DNA of 64,000 nt from the NCBI RefSeq assembly GCF_001545035.1, contig NZ_FCOJ02000027.1:30223-94222 (forward strand), written 5' to 3'. This document shows positions 1 to 8,980 of this stretch, piece after piece (within the stretch, counting starts at the first letter, position 1; each line of letters opens with the position of its first letter). The notes below the pieces were generated by a model. It was given only the letters and a program-made list of their open reading frames with translations, was not told where the DNA came from and did no database searches. The DNA comes from Caballeronia glebae (GTDB lineage Bacteria > Pseudomonadota > Gammaproteobacteria > Burkholderiales > Burkholderiaceae). Made by a program: the position numbers and the translations under genes.

Positions 1-58
1 TGCGACGCGCGGTCGCGCTCAGTACAATGTGGGTTTGTTTGCTTCAGGACGTATTGAA

Positions 59-925
59 ATGACTTATTGCGTGGGCATGTGCGTGGACGAGGGACTCGTG
101 TTTCTGTCCGACACGCGCACCAACGCCGGCGTGGACCACGTGAGCGCCGCGCGCAAGATGGTTGTGTTCGAACAGCCGGGAGAGCGCGTACTCGTCCTGC
201 TCGCCGCGGGCAATCTCTCGCTGACGCAGGCGGTGACGCATCTGCTCGCGGAGCCGACCGATCCGAACGCGCCCACGCTCTATGGCGTTCCGACGATGGC
301 GGAAGCGGCGCGCATTGTCGGCGATGCGGTGCGCGAGGTGCATCGCCGCGATGCGCTGTCACTGGCCGAATTCAGCGTCGACTTCAATTGCAGCTTCATC
401 CTCGGCGGACAGATCGAGGGCCAGCCGCCGCGTCTGTACATGATCTACGCGGCGGGCAATTTCATCGAATCGACGCGCGTGTCGCCGTATTTTCAGATCG
501 GCGAATCGAAGTACGGCAAGCCGATCATCGACCGCGTCATCACGCCCGCATCGCCGCTCGACGAAGCCGCCAAATGCGCGCTCATTTCGATGGATTCCAC
601 GCTGCGCTCGAATCTCTCGGTCGGTCTGCCGCTCGATCTGCTGGTCTACGAAAAGGACTCGCTGCGCGTCACGCGCTTCGCCACGCTCGACAACAACAGC
701 GCGTACTACCAGATGATCAACAAGAGTTGGGGCGAGCGTCTGAGGCAGCTTTTCGGCGAGATCCCGAACCCTTCGTGGACCGAACTCGACAACGTTCCAT
801 TGCGCCCGCGCGAGACGCGCAGCACGGTGCCACGGCTCGTCATCGGCGATCTGCCGTGCCCGGACGCGCCCGCGCAGACGCTCGCGGAAGACGTCGACTC
901 GAAGGGCAAGGCGTCGCGGCAGTGA
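59..925 (+). CDS. Anbu / proteasome-type peptidase
   Basis: 288-residue protein of the bacterial Anbu family, relatives of HslV and proteasome beta subunits that form self-compartmentalised Ntn-hydrolase assemblies. The N-terminus MTYCVGMCVDEGLVF, followed by SDTRTNAGVD, is the family signature; Thr2 would be the candidate nucleophile after Met removal. The ATG at 59 is preferred over an upstream in-frame start at 29 because it puts the signature at the extreme N-terminus, as the Ntn mechanism needs, and has an AGGAC-like ribosome site. In relatives the gene ends an operon with alpha-E, ATP-grasp and transglutaminase-like genes; that part would lie left of the window. The substrate is unknown. 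The family call is firm, the function is not. Confidence 0.85.
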   Translation: MTYCVGMCVDEGLVFLSDTRTNAGVDHVSAARKMVVFEQPGERVLVLLAAGNLSLTQAVTHLLAEPTDPNAPTLYGVPTMAEAARIVGDAVREVHRRDALSLAEFSVDFNCSFILGGQIEGQPPRLYMIYAAGNFIESTRVSPYFQIGESKYGKPIIDRVITPASPLDEAAKCALISMDSTLRSNLSVGLPLDLLVYEKDSLRVTRFATLDNNSAYYQMINKSWGERLRQLFGEIPNPSWTELDNVPLRPRETRSTVPRLVIGDLPCPDAPAQTLAEDVDSKGKASRQ

Positions 926-1005
926 GCGGCTTCGAGGGCGTTGCAGCGGCGGCGCGATGGCCATTTAGATCGCCTGCGCTCGTCACTTTCACGCGCGCAT
1001 AAAAA

Positions 1006-1033
1006 AACAGCCATCGGAAGACCGATGGCTGTT
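1006..1033 (-). terminator. Rho-independent terminator of the porin gene
   Basis: A perfect 12-bp stem (AACAGCCATCGG / CCGATGGCTGTT) with an AAGA loop. Read on the minus strand it is followed by a run of U residues (the A-run at 1001-1007), so it terminates the porin transcript. Confidence 0.9.
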
Positions 1034-1090
1034 CGAAGGTGCTGCAATCCGCCCGACGCGGCACTTGCGTGCCACGCCAACCGGTTGTTC

Positions 1091-2275
1091 TTAGAACTTG
1101 TGGCGCAGGCCGATGAGCACCAGTTCCTGGTGGCTGCGGCCGCTGTCGAAGCCGAAGTCGCTGATCGACGCCGTAGCGTTGACCGTCGATTGCGTGCCGT
1201 CCGAGTTGTTCACGCGTTGCGAGCCGCTTGCGTGCTGGTACGCGCCCACGGCGTAGACATCCGTACGCTTGGACAGCGAGTAGTCGGCGCCCAGGCTGAC
1301 CTGGTGGTAGTTCGCCGAGGTGTCGCCGCTTGCGTGCGTGTACGTGTAGCCCAGGCCGAGCAGCGTCGCCGGCGTCAGCTGGAAGTTCACGTAGCCGTTG
1401 CCGACGTTGAACTTCTCTTGCGTCTGGAACGACGAGAGGCCGTCCGGCTTGTACTGAGCGAAGCTGTACGATGCGCCGACCGTGAACGGTCCGAACACGT
1501 ACTGGCCAGCGCCGCGTGCAATGCCGACTGCGTGAGCCGTCGAGTAGCCGTTGTTGATGATCGTGTTGAACAGCGAGTCCGACGACGGGCTGTTCCAGCC
1601 GGTGTTCGCCCCGGTCACAGGCACGCGGCCTGCGCTCGGGTTGTTCGCGTACAGGTAGCTGGCCGCGATGGAGAACGGACCGTTCCCGTACGTCGCTGCG
1701 CCGCCCCAGGTCTGACCTTGACCCGTCGTGCCGGCCAGGTTGCTGAAGCCGTAGATGCCTTCGAACTGGAAGCCCGAGAACACCGGCGACACGTACTTGA
1801 CGGCGTTGCTCACGCGCAGGCTGTTGTCGTAGTTGTCGACGTCGCCCGGCGTTGCAAACGCTGCGCCCCAGTAGTTGTCGCCCGTGAGGCCCTGAACCAT
1901 GTCGACGGACGGGTCGTACTGACGGCCCAACGTGACGGTACCCCACTGATTGCCGCTCAGGCCGACGAATGCCTGACGACCGAATTCACGGCCGCCTTGA
2001 TTCAGCCTGCCGGTACCCGGATCAAAGCCGCTTTCCAACTGGAAAATTGCCTTCAGGCCGCCGCCCAGGTCTTCCTGACCCTTCAAGCCCCAACGCGGGC
2101 CGGAGAGCGTGCCGTTGACCATGCCGAAGAGGTGGTCGCCGTTGGCGTTGGCGTGGCTCACATATGCGAGACCGGTATCGATCACGCCATAGAGCGTCAC
2201 GCTCGTTTGTGCTTGCGCCGCGCCTGCTGCGCCGAGCAGCGCCAGCGAGAGGGACGTCAGTGCGATTCGTTTCAT
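1091..2275 (-). CDS. Outer-membrane porin (OmpC-like, Porin_4 family)
   Basis: 394-residue general-diffusion porin of the betaproteobacterial type. A cleavable signal peptide (MKRIALTSLSLALLGAAGAAQA) precedes QTSVTLYGVIDTGL, the standard first beta strand of Burkholderia porins. The loop signature WGLKGQEDLGGGLKAIFQLE is present, and the chain ends in GLRHKF with the terminal Phe needed by the BAM complex. The start at 2275 is chosen over an upstream in-frame ATG because of the signal peptide and a GGAG ribosome site 8 nt away. It is monocistronic, with its own terminator. A second porin lies at 40520-41698. Pore selectivity cannot be inferred. Confidence 0.93.
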   Translation of the reverse strand: MKRIALTSLSLALLGAAGAAQAQTSVTLYGVIDTGLAYVSHANANGDHLFGMVNGTLSGPRWGLKGQEDLGGGLKAIFQLESGFDPGTGRLNQGGREFGRQAFVGLSGNQWGTVTLGRQYDPSVDMVQGLTGDNYWGAAFATPGDVDNYDNSLRVSNAVKYVSPVFSGFQFEGIYGFSNLAGTTGQGQTWGGAATYGNGPFSIAASYLYANNPSAGRVPVTGANTGWNSPSSDSLFNTIINNGYSTAHAVGIARGAGQYVFGPFTVGASYSFAQYKPDGLSSFQTQEKFNVGNGYVNFQLTPATLLGLGYTYTHASGDTSANYHQVSLGADYSLSKRTDVYAVGAYQHASGSQRVNNSDGTQSTVNATASISDFGFDSGRSHQELVLIGLRHKF

Positions 2276-2598
2276 CGAATTCTCCACGCGAATGATTAAT
2301 CGTTGTTGCCGGCGCAGAGAATAACGCAACGTTTCGTAACTTAAGAAACGAAAAAATATTGACTGTCTCAAAAAACACACACTTGGGCGTGACGCCCGCC
2401 TGTCATGGTTTTGCGGCAGTCTCTCAAAGAGAATTTTGGCAGACAGGCGCGTCTCAAAAAAGTTCCGCGTGCAATCGAGCATTTAAACCGGATTTTTTAT
2501 CGCCGATATTCGATTACTTCCGATTCGAATAACAAACGGCTTTCCCGACGCGCGATTTTTCGGATTCGATGGACAGCCGCGCAGCGTGGCGCGAGCGG
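2276..2598. other. Intergenic region upstream of the porin gene
   Basis: 323 bp between the porin start and the yihY-like stop; noticeably A+T-richer around 2320-2380, as expected for a porin promoter. It contains an inverted repeat CGTTTC (2330-2335) / GAAACG (2345-2350) with a 9-nt spacer, about 55-75 nt upstream of the porin ATG. No convincing -35/-10 pair could be fixed and no small gene is seen. Confidence 0.4.
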
Positions 2599-3942
2599 TC
2601 AGTTTCGGATGTCGATGTCGTCGTGTCGCTCGGCGTCGCGGCGGGAAAGCAGCGCGACCGCCATGCCCGCGCCCGCGGCAAAGAGCACCGCGCGCCACGG
2701 ATGCCGCCGCACCGCCGCATTCGCATGCGACGCTTTGCGGCCAGCGCTGACCATCGCTAGCGCGGTGGCGCGCGTGGCCGTCGATTCGACCCGCGCCAGC
2801 TTGCGCGACAACGCCAGTGCCCGCGCCACGGCGGACACTTTCTTGCGCGCCTGACCCGTCAGTTGTTGCGCGTGCTGCGCGCGCGCGCCGATCGCGCGTC
2901 GCGCGCTCGCGGCGACGGGCACATCCGCGCGGGCGCTCGCGGGCGTGACCGGCGCGGTCGTGGATGCGGCGGCCGCGAGCGGCACGGCGGTGCGCGTCGA
3001 GGCCGCGAGAAGCGAGCCGATTTTCGCGCGGCTTCCCGGCGGCACGCGGCCATTGTTTTGCCGGCCCCACGCGCCGCGCGGGTCGTGCAGGCGTGCGCGC
3101 GCCGCCGAAAACTCCGCGCCCAGCAGGAGCACGGCGGCGGAAAAGTACAGCCACATCAGAAGCACCGCGAGCGAGCCGGCCGCGCCGAACGCGCTCGCGG
3201 TGCCGGCGTGCGTCAGATATACGGCGAACAGCTTCTTGCCCGCGGAAAAGAGCACGGCGGCGACGAAACCGCCGACGAGCGCATCGCGCCATTGCACGGA
3301 CGCGTCGGGCAGAAACTTCAACAGCGCGCCGAACGCGACCGTGAGAATCGCGAGTCCGACGACGAGCTGCGCAATATCGCCGACGATCACGAACGGCGAG
3401 TTCGCCCACAGCCACAAGCCGACCGCCTGAATCGCGGTATCGAGCACGAGCGAGACGATCAGCAAAAACGCGACGCCGAGCACGAGCCCGAACGAGATGA
3501 GCCGCACGCGCACCATCGTCATGATGCTGGAGCGTTGCTCGCCGCTCATCGGCCAGACGATATTGAGCGCCGTGTTGAGCGACGAAAACGTGGCGGACGC
3601 GCCGATCGCCAGCAACGCGAACGAGATGATCGCGGCGATGCCCGTCCCGCTGCTGCGATGCGCGTTCTCGACGATGCTCTGCACGCCCGCCGCGGCCTGA
3701 TCGCCAATGAGTCCGTTCACCTGATGAAATAACTGCCCGCGCGCCGCCTCCGGTCCGAAGATCCACCCCGCGACGGCGATGACCATGACGAGCGTCGGCG
3801 CGAGCGAGAACGCCGAGTAAAACGCGATGCTCGCGGCCATGGCGGCGCAGCGGTTTTCCGAGAACTTCTTCAGCGCGCCGAGCGCCCACGAAGCGTCTTT
3901 CTTCACGGCCGCTTCGATCTTTTGCGTTGAGACGGAACTCAT
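2599..3942 (-). CDS. YihY/BrkB-family inner-membrane protein with extra C-terminal anchor
   Basis: 447-residue membrane protein. Residues about 10-290 carry the YihY (UPF0761) core with about six hydrophobic helices and the family start of the form ENRCAAMAASIAFYSAFSLAP. Family members are inner-membrane proteins of unsettled function, despite old 'ribonuclease BN' and 'virulence factor' labels. The tail (about 290-410) is hydrophilic, Ala/Arg/Lys-rich and low in complexity, and ends in one more hydrophobic segment (about 414-433, HPWRAVLFAAGAGMAVALLS). That segment resembles the C-terminal anchor of DUF883/ElaB-type ribosome-associated proteins. Start 3942 has AGAGG upstream; a longer in-frame extension to 4131 lacks family similarity. 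Confidence 0.8.
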   Translation of the reverse strand: MSSVSTQKIEAAVKKDASWALGALKKFSENRCAAMAASIAFYSAFSLAPTLVMVIAVAGWIFGPEAARGQLFHQVNGLIGDQAAAGVQSIVENAHRSSGTGIAAIISFALLAIGASATFSSLNTALNIVWPMSGEQRSSIMTMVRVRLISFGLVLGVAFLLIVSLVLDTAIQAVGLWLWANSPFVIVGDIAQLVVGLAILTVAFGALLKFLPDASVQWRDALVGGFVAAVLFSAGKKLFAVYLTHAGTASAFGAAGSLAVLLMWLYFSAAVLLLGAEFSAARARLHDPRGAWGRQNNGRVPPGSRAKIGSLLAASTRTAVPLAAAASTTAPVTPASARADVPVAASARRAIGARAQHAQQLTGQARKKVSAVARALALSRKLARVESTATRATALAMVSAGRKASHANAAVRRHPWRAVLFAAGAGMAVALLSRRDAERHDDIDIRN

Positions 3943-4217
3943 GACGACCTCTCGGTTCGATGAATGGAGCGCCGATGCCCGGCGATGCTCATCCCGTCGA
4001 GCACGTTTTATTCCAGAACAGGCGTGTTCAGGCTCGCGCCTTGCTGCCCCACCGAAGTTGCGCGCGGTGAAGCGTGGCCTCGAATGTAGTATTTGTTGTA
4101 TGCAGCCCGGCGAAACGGGGGATTGGTGCAAATACCGTGTCGACCTGTCTGCGAGATGTAATCGGGCACCATATACTTCAGTAACCCCTACTCTACGACG
4201 TCACGCCGAGGGCAACC

Positions 4218-7200
4218 ATGCTCCACATGTCACGGCGACAGTTCCTCAAGGTCTCTGCGAGCACGCTCGCCGGTTCGAGCCTGGCAGCACTGGGCTTCTC
4301 ACCGGCGCCCGCGCTTGCCGAAGTCCGGCAATACAAACTGTCGCGCACCACAGAAACGCGCAACACCTGTCCGTACTGTTCGGTCGGGTGCGGCATCCTG
4401 ATGTACGGCCTCGGCGACAATTCCAAGAACGCCAAGGCGAGCATCATCCACATCGAAGGCGACCCGGATCATCCGGTCAATCGCGGCACGCTTTGTCCGA
4501 AGGGCGCTTCGCTCATCGACTTCATTCATAGCCCGAGCCGGCTCACGTTCCCCGAGCATCGCGCGCCGGGGTCGAGCGAGTGGAAACGCGTCTCGTGGGA
4601 AGAGGCGCTCGACCGCATCGCCCAGCTATTGAAGGAAGATCGCGACGCGAACTTCGTCGAGATGACGCCCGATGGCAAGACGGTCAACCGATGGCTGACC
4701 TCGGGCTTTCTGGCGGCTTCGGCGGGCAGCAACGAGGTTGGCTATCTGACGCACAAGACGGTGCGCAGCTGGGGAATGCTCGCATTCGACAATCAGGCGC
4801 GTGTCTGACATGGCCCGACGGTGGCAGGTCTTGCCCCGACGTTTGGCCGTGGAGCGATGACGAACCATTGGGTCGACATCAAGAACGCGGACGTGATTCT
4901 CGTGATGGGCGGCAATGCAGCCGAGGCGCATCCGTGCGGCTTCAAGTGGGTGACGGAGGCGAAGGCGCATCGGCGCGCGCGTCTCATCGTCGTGGACCCG
5001 CGCTTCACGCGCACGGCATCGGTCGCGGATTTCTACGCGCCGATTCGCACCGGCACGGACATCGCATTCCTGGGCGGCGTGATCAACTATCTGCTCGCGA
5101 ACGACAAGATCCAGCACGAGTACGTGAAGAACTACACGGACATGTCGTTCATCGTGCGCGAGGATTTTTCGTTCAAGGACGGCCTGTTCTCGGGCTATGA
5201 CGCCGAGCATCGCAAGTACGACAAAACGAGCTGGGATTACGAGCGCGGCGACGACGGTTACGTGAAGACCGATCCGACCTTGCAGCATCCGCGCTGCGTC
5301 TACAACCTGCTCAAGCAGCATTACGCCGCGTACACGCCGGAAATGGTGACGAAGGTCTGCGGTACGCCGACCGACAAGTTCCTGAAGGTCTGCGAAATGC
5401 TCGCGACGACCGCCGCGCCCAATCGCGCGGGCACGGTGCTCTATGCGCTTGGCTGGACGCATCACTCGGTCGGCGCGCAGATGATTCGCACGGGCGCGAT
5501 GGTGCAGCTTCTGCTCGGCAATATCGGCATCGCGGGCGGCGGCATGAATGCGCTGCGCGGTCACTCGAACATCCAGGGTCTGACGGATCTCGGCCTGATG
5601 TCGAATCTGCTGCCCGGCTACATGACCTTGCCGATGGAAGGCGAGCAGGACTACGAGGAGTACATCAAGAAGCGTGCGGCGCAGCCGCTGCGGCCGAATC
5701 AGCTGAGCTACTGGAAGAACTATCGCGCGTTCTACGTGAGCTTCATGAAGTCGTGGTGGGGCGACAACGCGAGCGCCGATAACAACTTCGGTTACGACAT
5801 GCTGCCGAAGCTCGACAAGTCCTACGACATGCTGCAGGTTTTCGAGCTGATGGCGCAGGGCAAGATGAACGGATATATCTGCCAGGGCTTCAATCCGCTT
5901 GCCGCGGCGCCGAACAAGGCGAAGATCGGGCTCGGTTTGTCGAAGCTGAAGTGGCTCGTCGTCATGGACCCGCTCGCCACCGAAACGTCGGAGTTCTGGA
6001 AGAACCACGGCGAGTTCAACGACGTCGATTCATCGAAGATTCAGACCGAAGTGTTCCGCTTGCCGACGAGTTGCTTTGCGGAGGAGCGCGGCTCGCTCGT
6101 GAGTTCGTCGCGCGTCTTGCAATGGCACTGGCAGGGCACGACGCCGCCGGGCGAAGCGAAGAGCGATCTGGAGATCATGTCGGGCTTGTGGCTGCGCATG
6201 AGAAAGGCTTATCAGGAAAAGGGCGGCAAGTATCCCGACCCGATCCTGAAAATGACGTGGCCGTATGCCGACCCGGAAAGCCCGACGCCCGAAGAGATCG
6301 CAATGGAGTTCAACGGCCGCGCGCTCGCCGATGTCACCGATCCGACCGATCAGACGAAAGTGCTCGCAAAACGCGGCGAGCAACTGGCGAGTTTCGCGCA
6401 GCTACGCGACGACGGCTCGACCGCGAGCGGCTGCTGGATTTTCTGCGGATCGTGGACGCAGGCAGGCAACCAGATGGGCCGGCGCGACAACTCGGACCCG
6501 ACGGGCATCGGCCAGACGCTCGGCTGGGCGTGGGCGTGGCCGGCGAATCGGCGGGTGCTGTACAACCGCGCATCGTGCGACATGAACGGCAAGCCGTTCG
6601 ATCCGTCGAGAAAGCTCATTGCATGGAACGGGCGCGCCTGGGCCGGCCCCGACGTTCCCGACTTCAAGGTCGACGACGCGCCGGACAAGGGCATGAGTCC
6701 GTTCATCATGAATCCGGAAGGCGTGGCGCGGTTCTTCGCACGCGACGGCATGAACGAAGGGCCGTTCCCCGCGCATTACGAGCCCTTCGAAACGCCGCTC
6801 GGCTACAACCCGTTCTTCCCGGACAACAAGTCGGTGACGAGCAATCCGGCCGCGCGCGTGTTTCCCGACGATCGCGCCGCGTTCGGCACCGCCGACAAGT
6901 TCCCGGACACCGCGACCACGTACCGCCTCACCGAGCATTTCCACTACTGGACCAAGCACGCGCGGCTGAACGCGATCGTGCAGCCGCAGCAGTTCGTGGA
7001 GATCGGCGAGGAGCATGCGAAGGAAGTCGGAGTCGTCGCGGGGGAACGCGTGAAAGTGTCGAGCAATCGCGGGCATATCGTCGCGGTGGCGCTCGTCACC
7101 AAACGCATCAAACCGTTGACCGTGGAAGGCAAGAAGGTGCATACCGTCGGCCTGCCGCTGCACTGGGGCTTCAAGGGCCTCGCGCAGCCGGGCTATCTCG

Positions 7201-7286
7201 TCAACACGCTCACGCCTTCCGTGGGCGACGGGAACTCGCAGACACCCGAGTTCAAGTCGTTCCTCGTGAAGGTCGAGAAGGCATAG
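4218..7286 (+). CDS. fdnG: Formate dehydrogenase-N alpha subunit, selenoprotein (UGA = Sec197)
   Basis: 1022-residue molybdopterin enzyme that oxidises formate to CO2 in the periplasm. Residues 1-34 are a Tat signal (SRRQFLK, RR at 6-7). Cys51, Cys54, Cys58 and Cys93 bind the proximal [4Fe-4S] cluster. Codon 197 is UGA (4806-4808) in the context NQARV-U-HGPTVAGLAPTFGRGA, identical in layout to Escherichia coli FdnG/FdoG, so it is selenocysteine and not a stop. The reading frame stays open for 826 codons beyond it with family-typical sequence throughout. The GAGG ribosome site fits the ATG at 4218; an ATG three codons in is also possible. It heads an operon with the beta and gamma subunits and with fdhE-selA-selB downstream. 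Paralogue choice (fdnG or fdoG) is arbitrary. Confidence 0.97.
4806..4843 (+). promoter_or_regulatory. UGA selenocysteine codon with bacterial SECIS hairpin
   Basis: The UGA at 4806-4808 is followed after 15 nt by GCAGGTCTTGC. The apical stem GGCA (4823-4826) / TGCC (4832-4835) closes the loop GGUCU, matching the SelB-binding loop of E. coli fdhF and fdnG at the same distance from UGA. SelB bound here would deliver Sec-tRNA to the ribosome. Confidence 0.9.
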
Positions 7287-7295
7287 GGGGACGAG

Positions 7296-8240
7296 ATGGC
7301 TCTGCAATCGCTCGATATCAAGCGTATTTCCGCGACGACCGTGCCGCAGACACAGGTTCGCGAACCTGCGACGGGCGCGGTGGCGAAGCTCATCGACGTG
7401 TCGAAGTGCATCGGCTGCAAGGCGTGCCAGACGGCGTGCATGGAGTGGAACGACCTGCGCGACGACATCGGTCACACGACCGGCGTCTACGACAATCCGC
7501 GCGACCTCACGGAGCATTCGTGGACGGTGATGCGTTTCACCGAATACGAGAATCCGAAGGGCGACCTCGAATGGCTGATCCGCAAGGACGGCTGCATGCA
7601 TTGCGAGGACCCGGGTTGCCTGAAGGCGTGTCCTTCGCCGGGTGCGATCGTGCAATACACGAACGGCATCGTGGATTTTCACGAGGAGAACTGCATCGGG
7701 TGCGGCTATTGCATCACCGGTTGCCCGTTCAATATTCCGCGGCTCTCGAAGGAAGATCATCGCGTATACAAATGCACGCTGTGTTCGGACCGCGTCGCGG
7801 TCGGACAGGAGCCCGCGTGCGTGAAGACGTGTCCGACCGGCGCGATCATGTTCGGCACCAAGGTCGACATGCAGGCGCAGGCGGCCGATCGCGTCGAGGA
7901 TCTGAAGGAGCGCGGCTTCGCGAACGCGGGTCTGTACGATCCGGCGGGAGTGGGCGGCACGCACGTCATGTACGTGCTGCATCACGCGGATCAGCCGGAG
8001 TTGTATCACGGGCTCGCGAAAGACCCGCACATTAGCCCGCTCGTGTCGATATGGAAGGGCGTGACGAAACCGCTCGCGATGGCGGGCATCGCGCTCGCGG
8101 CGCTCGCGGGCTTCTTCCACTACACGCGCATCGGGCCGAACGAAGTCAGCGAGGATGACGAACTGGAAGCGCATCGCGAAGCGGACGAGGTGCGGCGTCG
8201 CCGCGAAGGCGGACAGGAGGCGACAGATGAAACACGATAG
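7296..8240 (+). CDS. fdnH: Formate dehydrogenase-N beta subunit (four [4Fe-4S] ferredoxin)
   Basis: 314-residue electron-transfer subunit that carries electrons from the alpha subunit to the membrane cytochrome. Four cysteine groups are visible: CIGCKACQTAC, CMHCEDPGCLKAC, CIGCGYCITGC and CTLCSDR...CVKTC, giving four [4Fe-4S] clusters. A single hydrophobic helix near residues 252-275 (KPLAMAGIALAALAGFF) anchors the protein with the bulk in the periplasm. It starts 9 nt after the fdnG stop with a GGGGGA ribosome site and overlaps the gamma subunit by 14 nt. Length and layout match E. coli FdnH. Confidence 0.96.
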   Translation: MALQSLDIKRISATTVPQTQVREPATGAVAKLIDVSKCIGCKACQTACMEWNDLRDDIGHTTGVYDNPRDLTEHSWTVMRFTEYENPKGDLEWLIRKDGCMHCEDPGCLKACPSPGAIVQYTNGIVDFHEENCIGCGYCITGCPFNIPRLSKEDHRVYKCTLCSDRVAVGQEPACVKTCPTGAIMFGTKVDMQAQAADRVEDLKERGFANAGLYDPAGVGGTHVMYVLHHADQPELYHGLAKDPHISPLVSIWKGVTKPLAMAGIALAALAGFFHYTRIGPNEVSEDDELEAHREADEVRRRREGGQEATDETR

Positions 8241-8877
8241 CGAATTGCGTGATGTGAAGGGCCATCGGCTGATCGTGCGATACACGCCGAACGAGCGCAC
8301 GAATCATTGGATCACCGCGATCGCCTTCGTGCTGCTCGCGTTGTCCGGGCTCGCAATGTTCCATCCGTCGATGTCATGGCTCTACGCGATATTCGGCGGC
8401 GGGCAGTGGACGCGCATTCTGCATCCGTTCGTCGGCTGCGTGATGTTCGTCTCCTTCATGATTCTCGCGCTGCGCTTCTGGCATCACAACTATCTGGACG
8501 GGAACGACGTCCAGTGGATGAAGCAGATAAACGACGTGATCACGAATCGCGAAGATCGCTTGCCGGAGATAGGCAGATACAACGCCGGGCAGAAGATCCT
8601 GTTCTTCGTGATGGTGCTGTCTCTCGTGCTGCTGCTCCTGAGCGGCATTGTGATATGGCGCGCGTATTTCGCGTTCTATTTTCCGATCACCGTGATTCGC
8701 ATTGCATCGGTCGTGCATGCGGCGACGGCATTCGTGCTCATCGTATCGATCATCATGCATATCTATGCCGCGCTGTGGGTGAAGGGCTCGATCGGCGCGA
8801 TGGTACGCGGAACCGTCACGTATGGATGGGCGAGGAAGCATCATCCGCGGTGGTTCAGAGAGACTATCGGGAAGTAG
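8227..8877 (+). CDS. fdnI: Formate dehydrogenase-N gamma subunit (cytochrome b)
   Basis: 216-residue, four-helix membrane cytochrome b556 that passes electrons from the beta subunit to quinone. His27, His66, His164 and His178 sit where the haem ligands and quinone-site histidine are expected; the 14-residue spacing of the last two matches E. coli FdnI (His155/His169). The ATG at 8227 inside the end of fdnH has an AGGAGG site, and the resulting length equals the family norm (217 in E. coli); a longer in-frame form from 8155 is rejected. The overlap implies translational coupling. Confidence 0.95.
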   Translation: MKHDSELRDVKGHRLIVRYTPNERTNHWITAIAFVLLALSGLAMFHPSMSWLYAIFGGGQWTRILHPFVGCVMFVSFMILALRFWHHNYLDGNDVQWMKQINDVITNREDRLPEIGRYNAGQKILFFVMVLSLVLLLLSGIVIWRAYFAFYFPITVIRIASVVHAATAFVLIVSIIMHIYAALWVKGSIGAMVRGTVTYGWARKHHPRWFRETIGK

Positions 8878-8924
8878 AAATCCGTCGCGACGTTGGGCCA
8901 ATAAGTGCGGGGTGCGGTCCAGGT

Positions 8925-8945
8925 CATATCGAATTTGCTGATATG
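8925..8945. promoter_or_regulatory. Inverted repeat upstream of fdhE
   Basis: CATATC (8925-8930) and GATATG (8940-8945) form perfect 6-bp arms around 9 nt, 36 nt before the fdhE GTG, in the only sizeable gap (103 bp) between fdnI and fdhE. It may be a regulator site or part of a second promoter; no regulator is known. Confidence 0.3.
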
Positions 8946-8980
8946 CTCGGTCGACCGCTTTCCCCGCGAGGAAACCTTCC

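Noticed and set aside
4218..4808. Truncated formate dehydrogenase pseudogene ending at TGA
   Set aside because: The TGA aligns with the selenocysteine codon of FdnG, is followed by a SECIS hairpin, and the selA/selB/selC genes are present.
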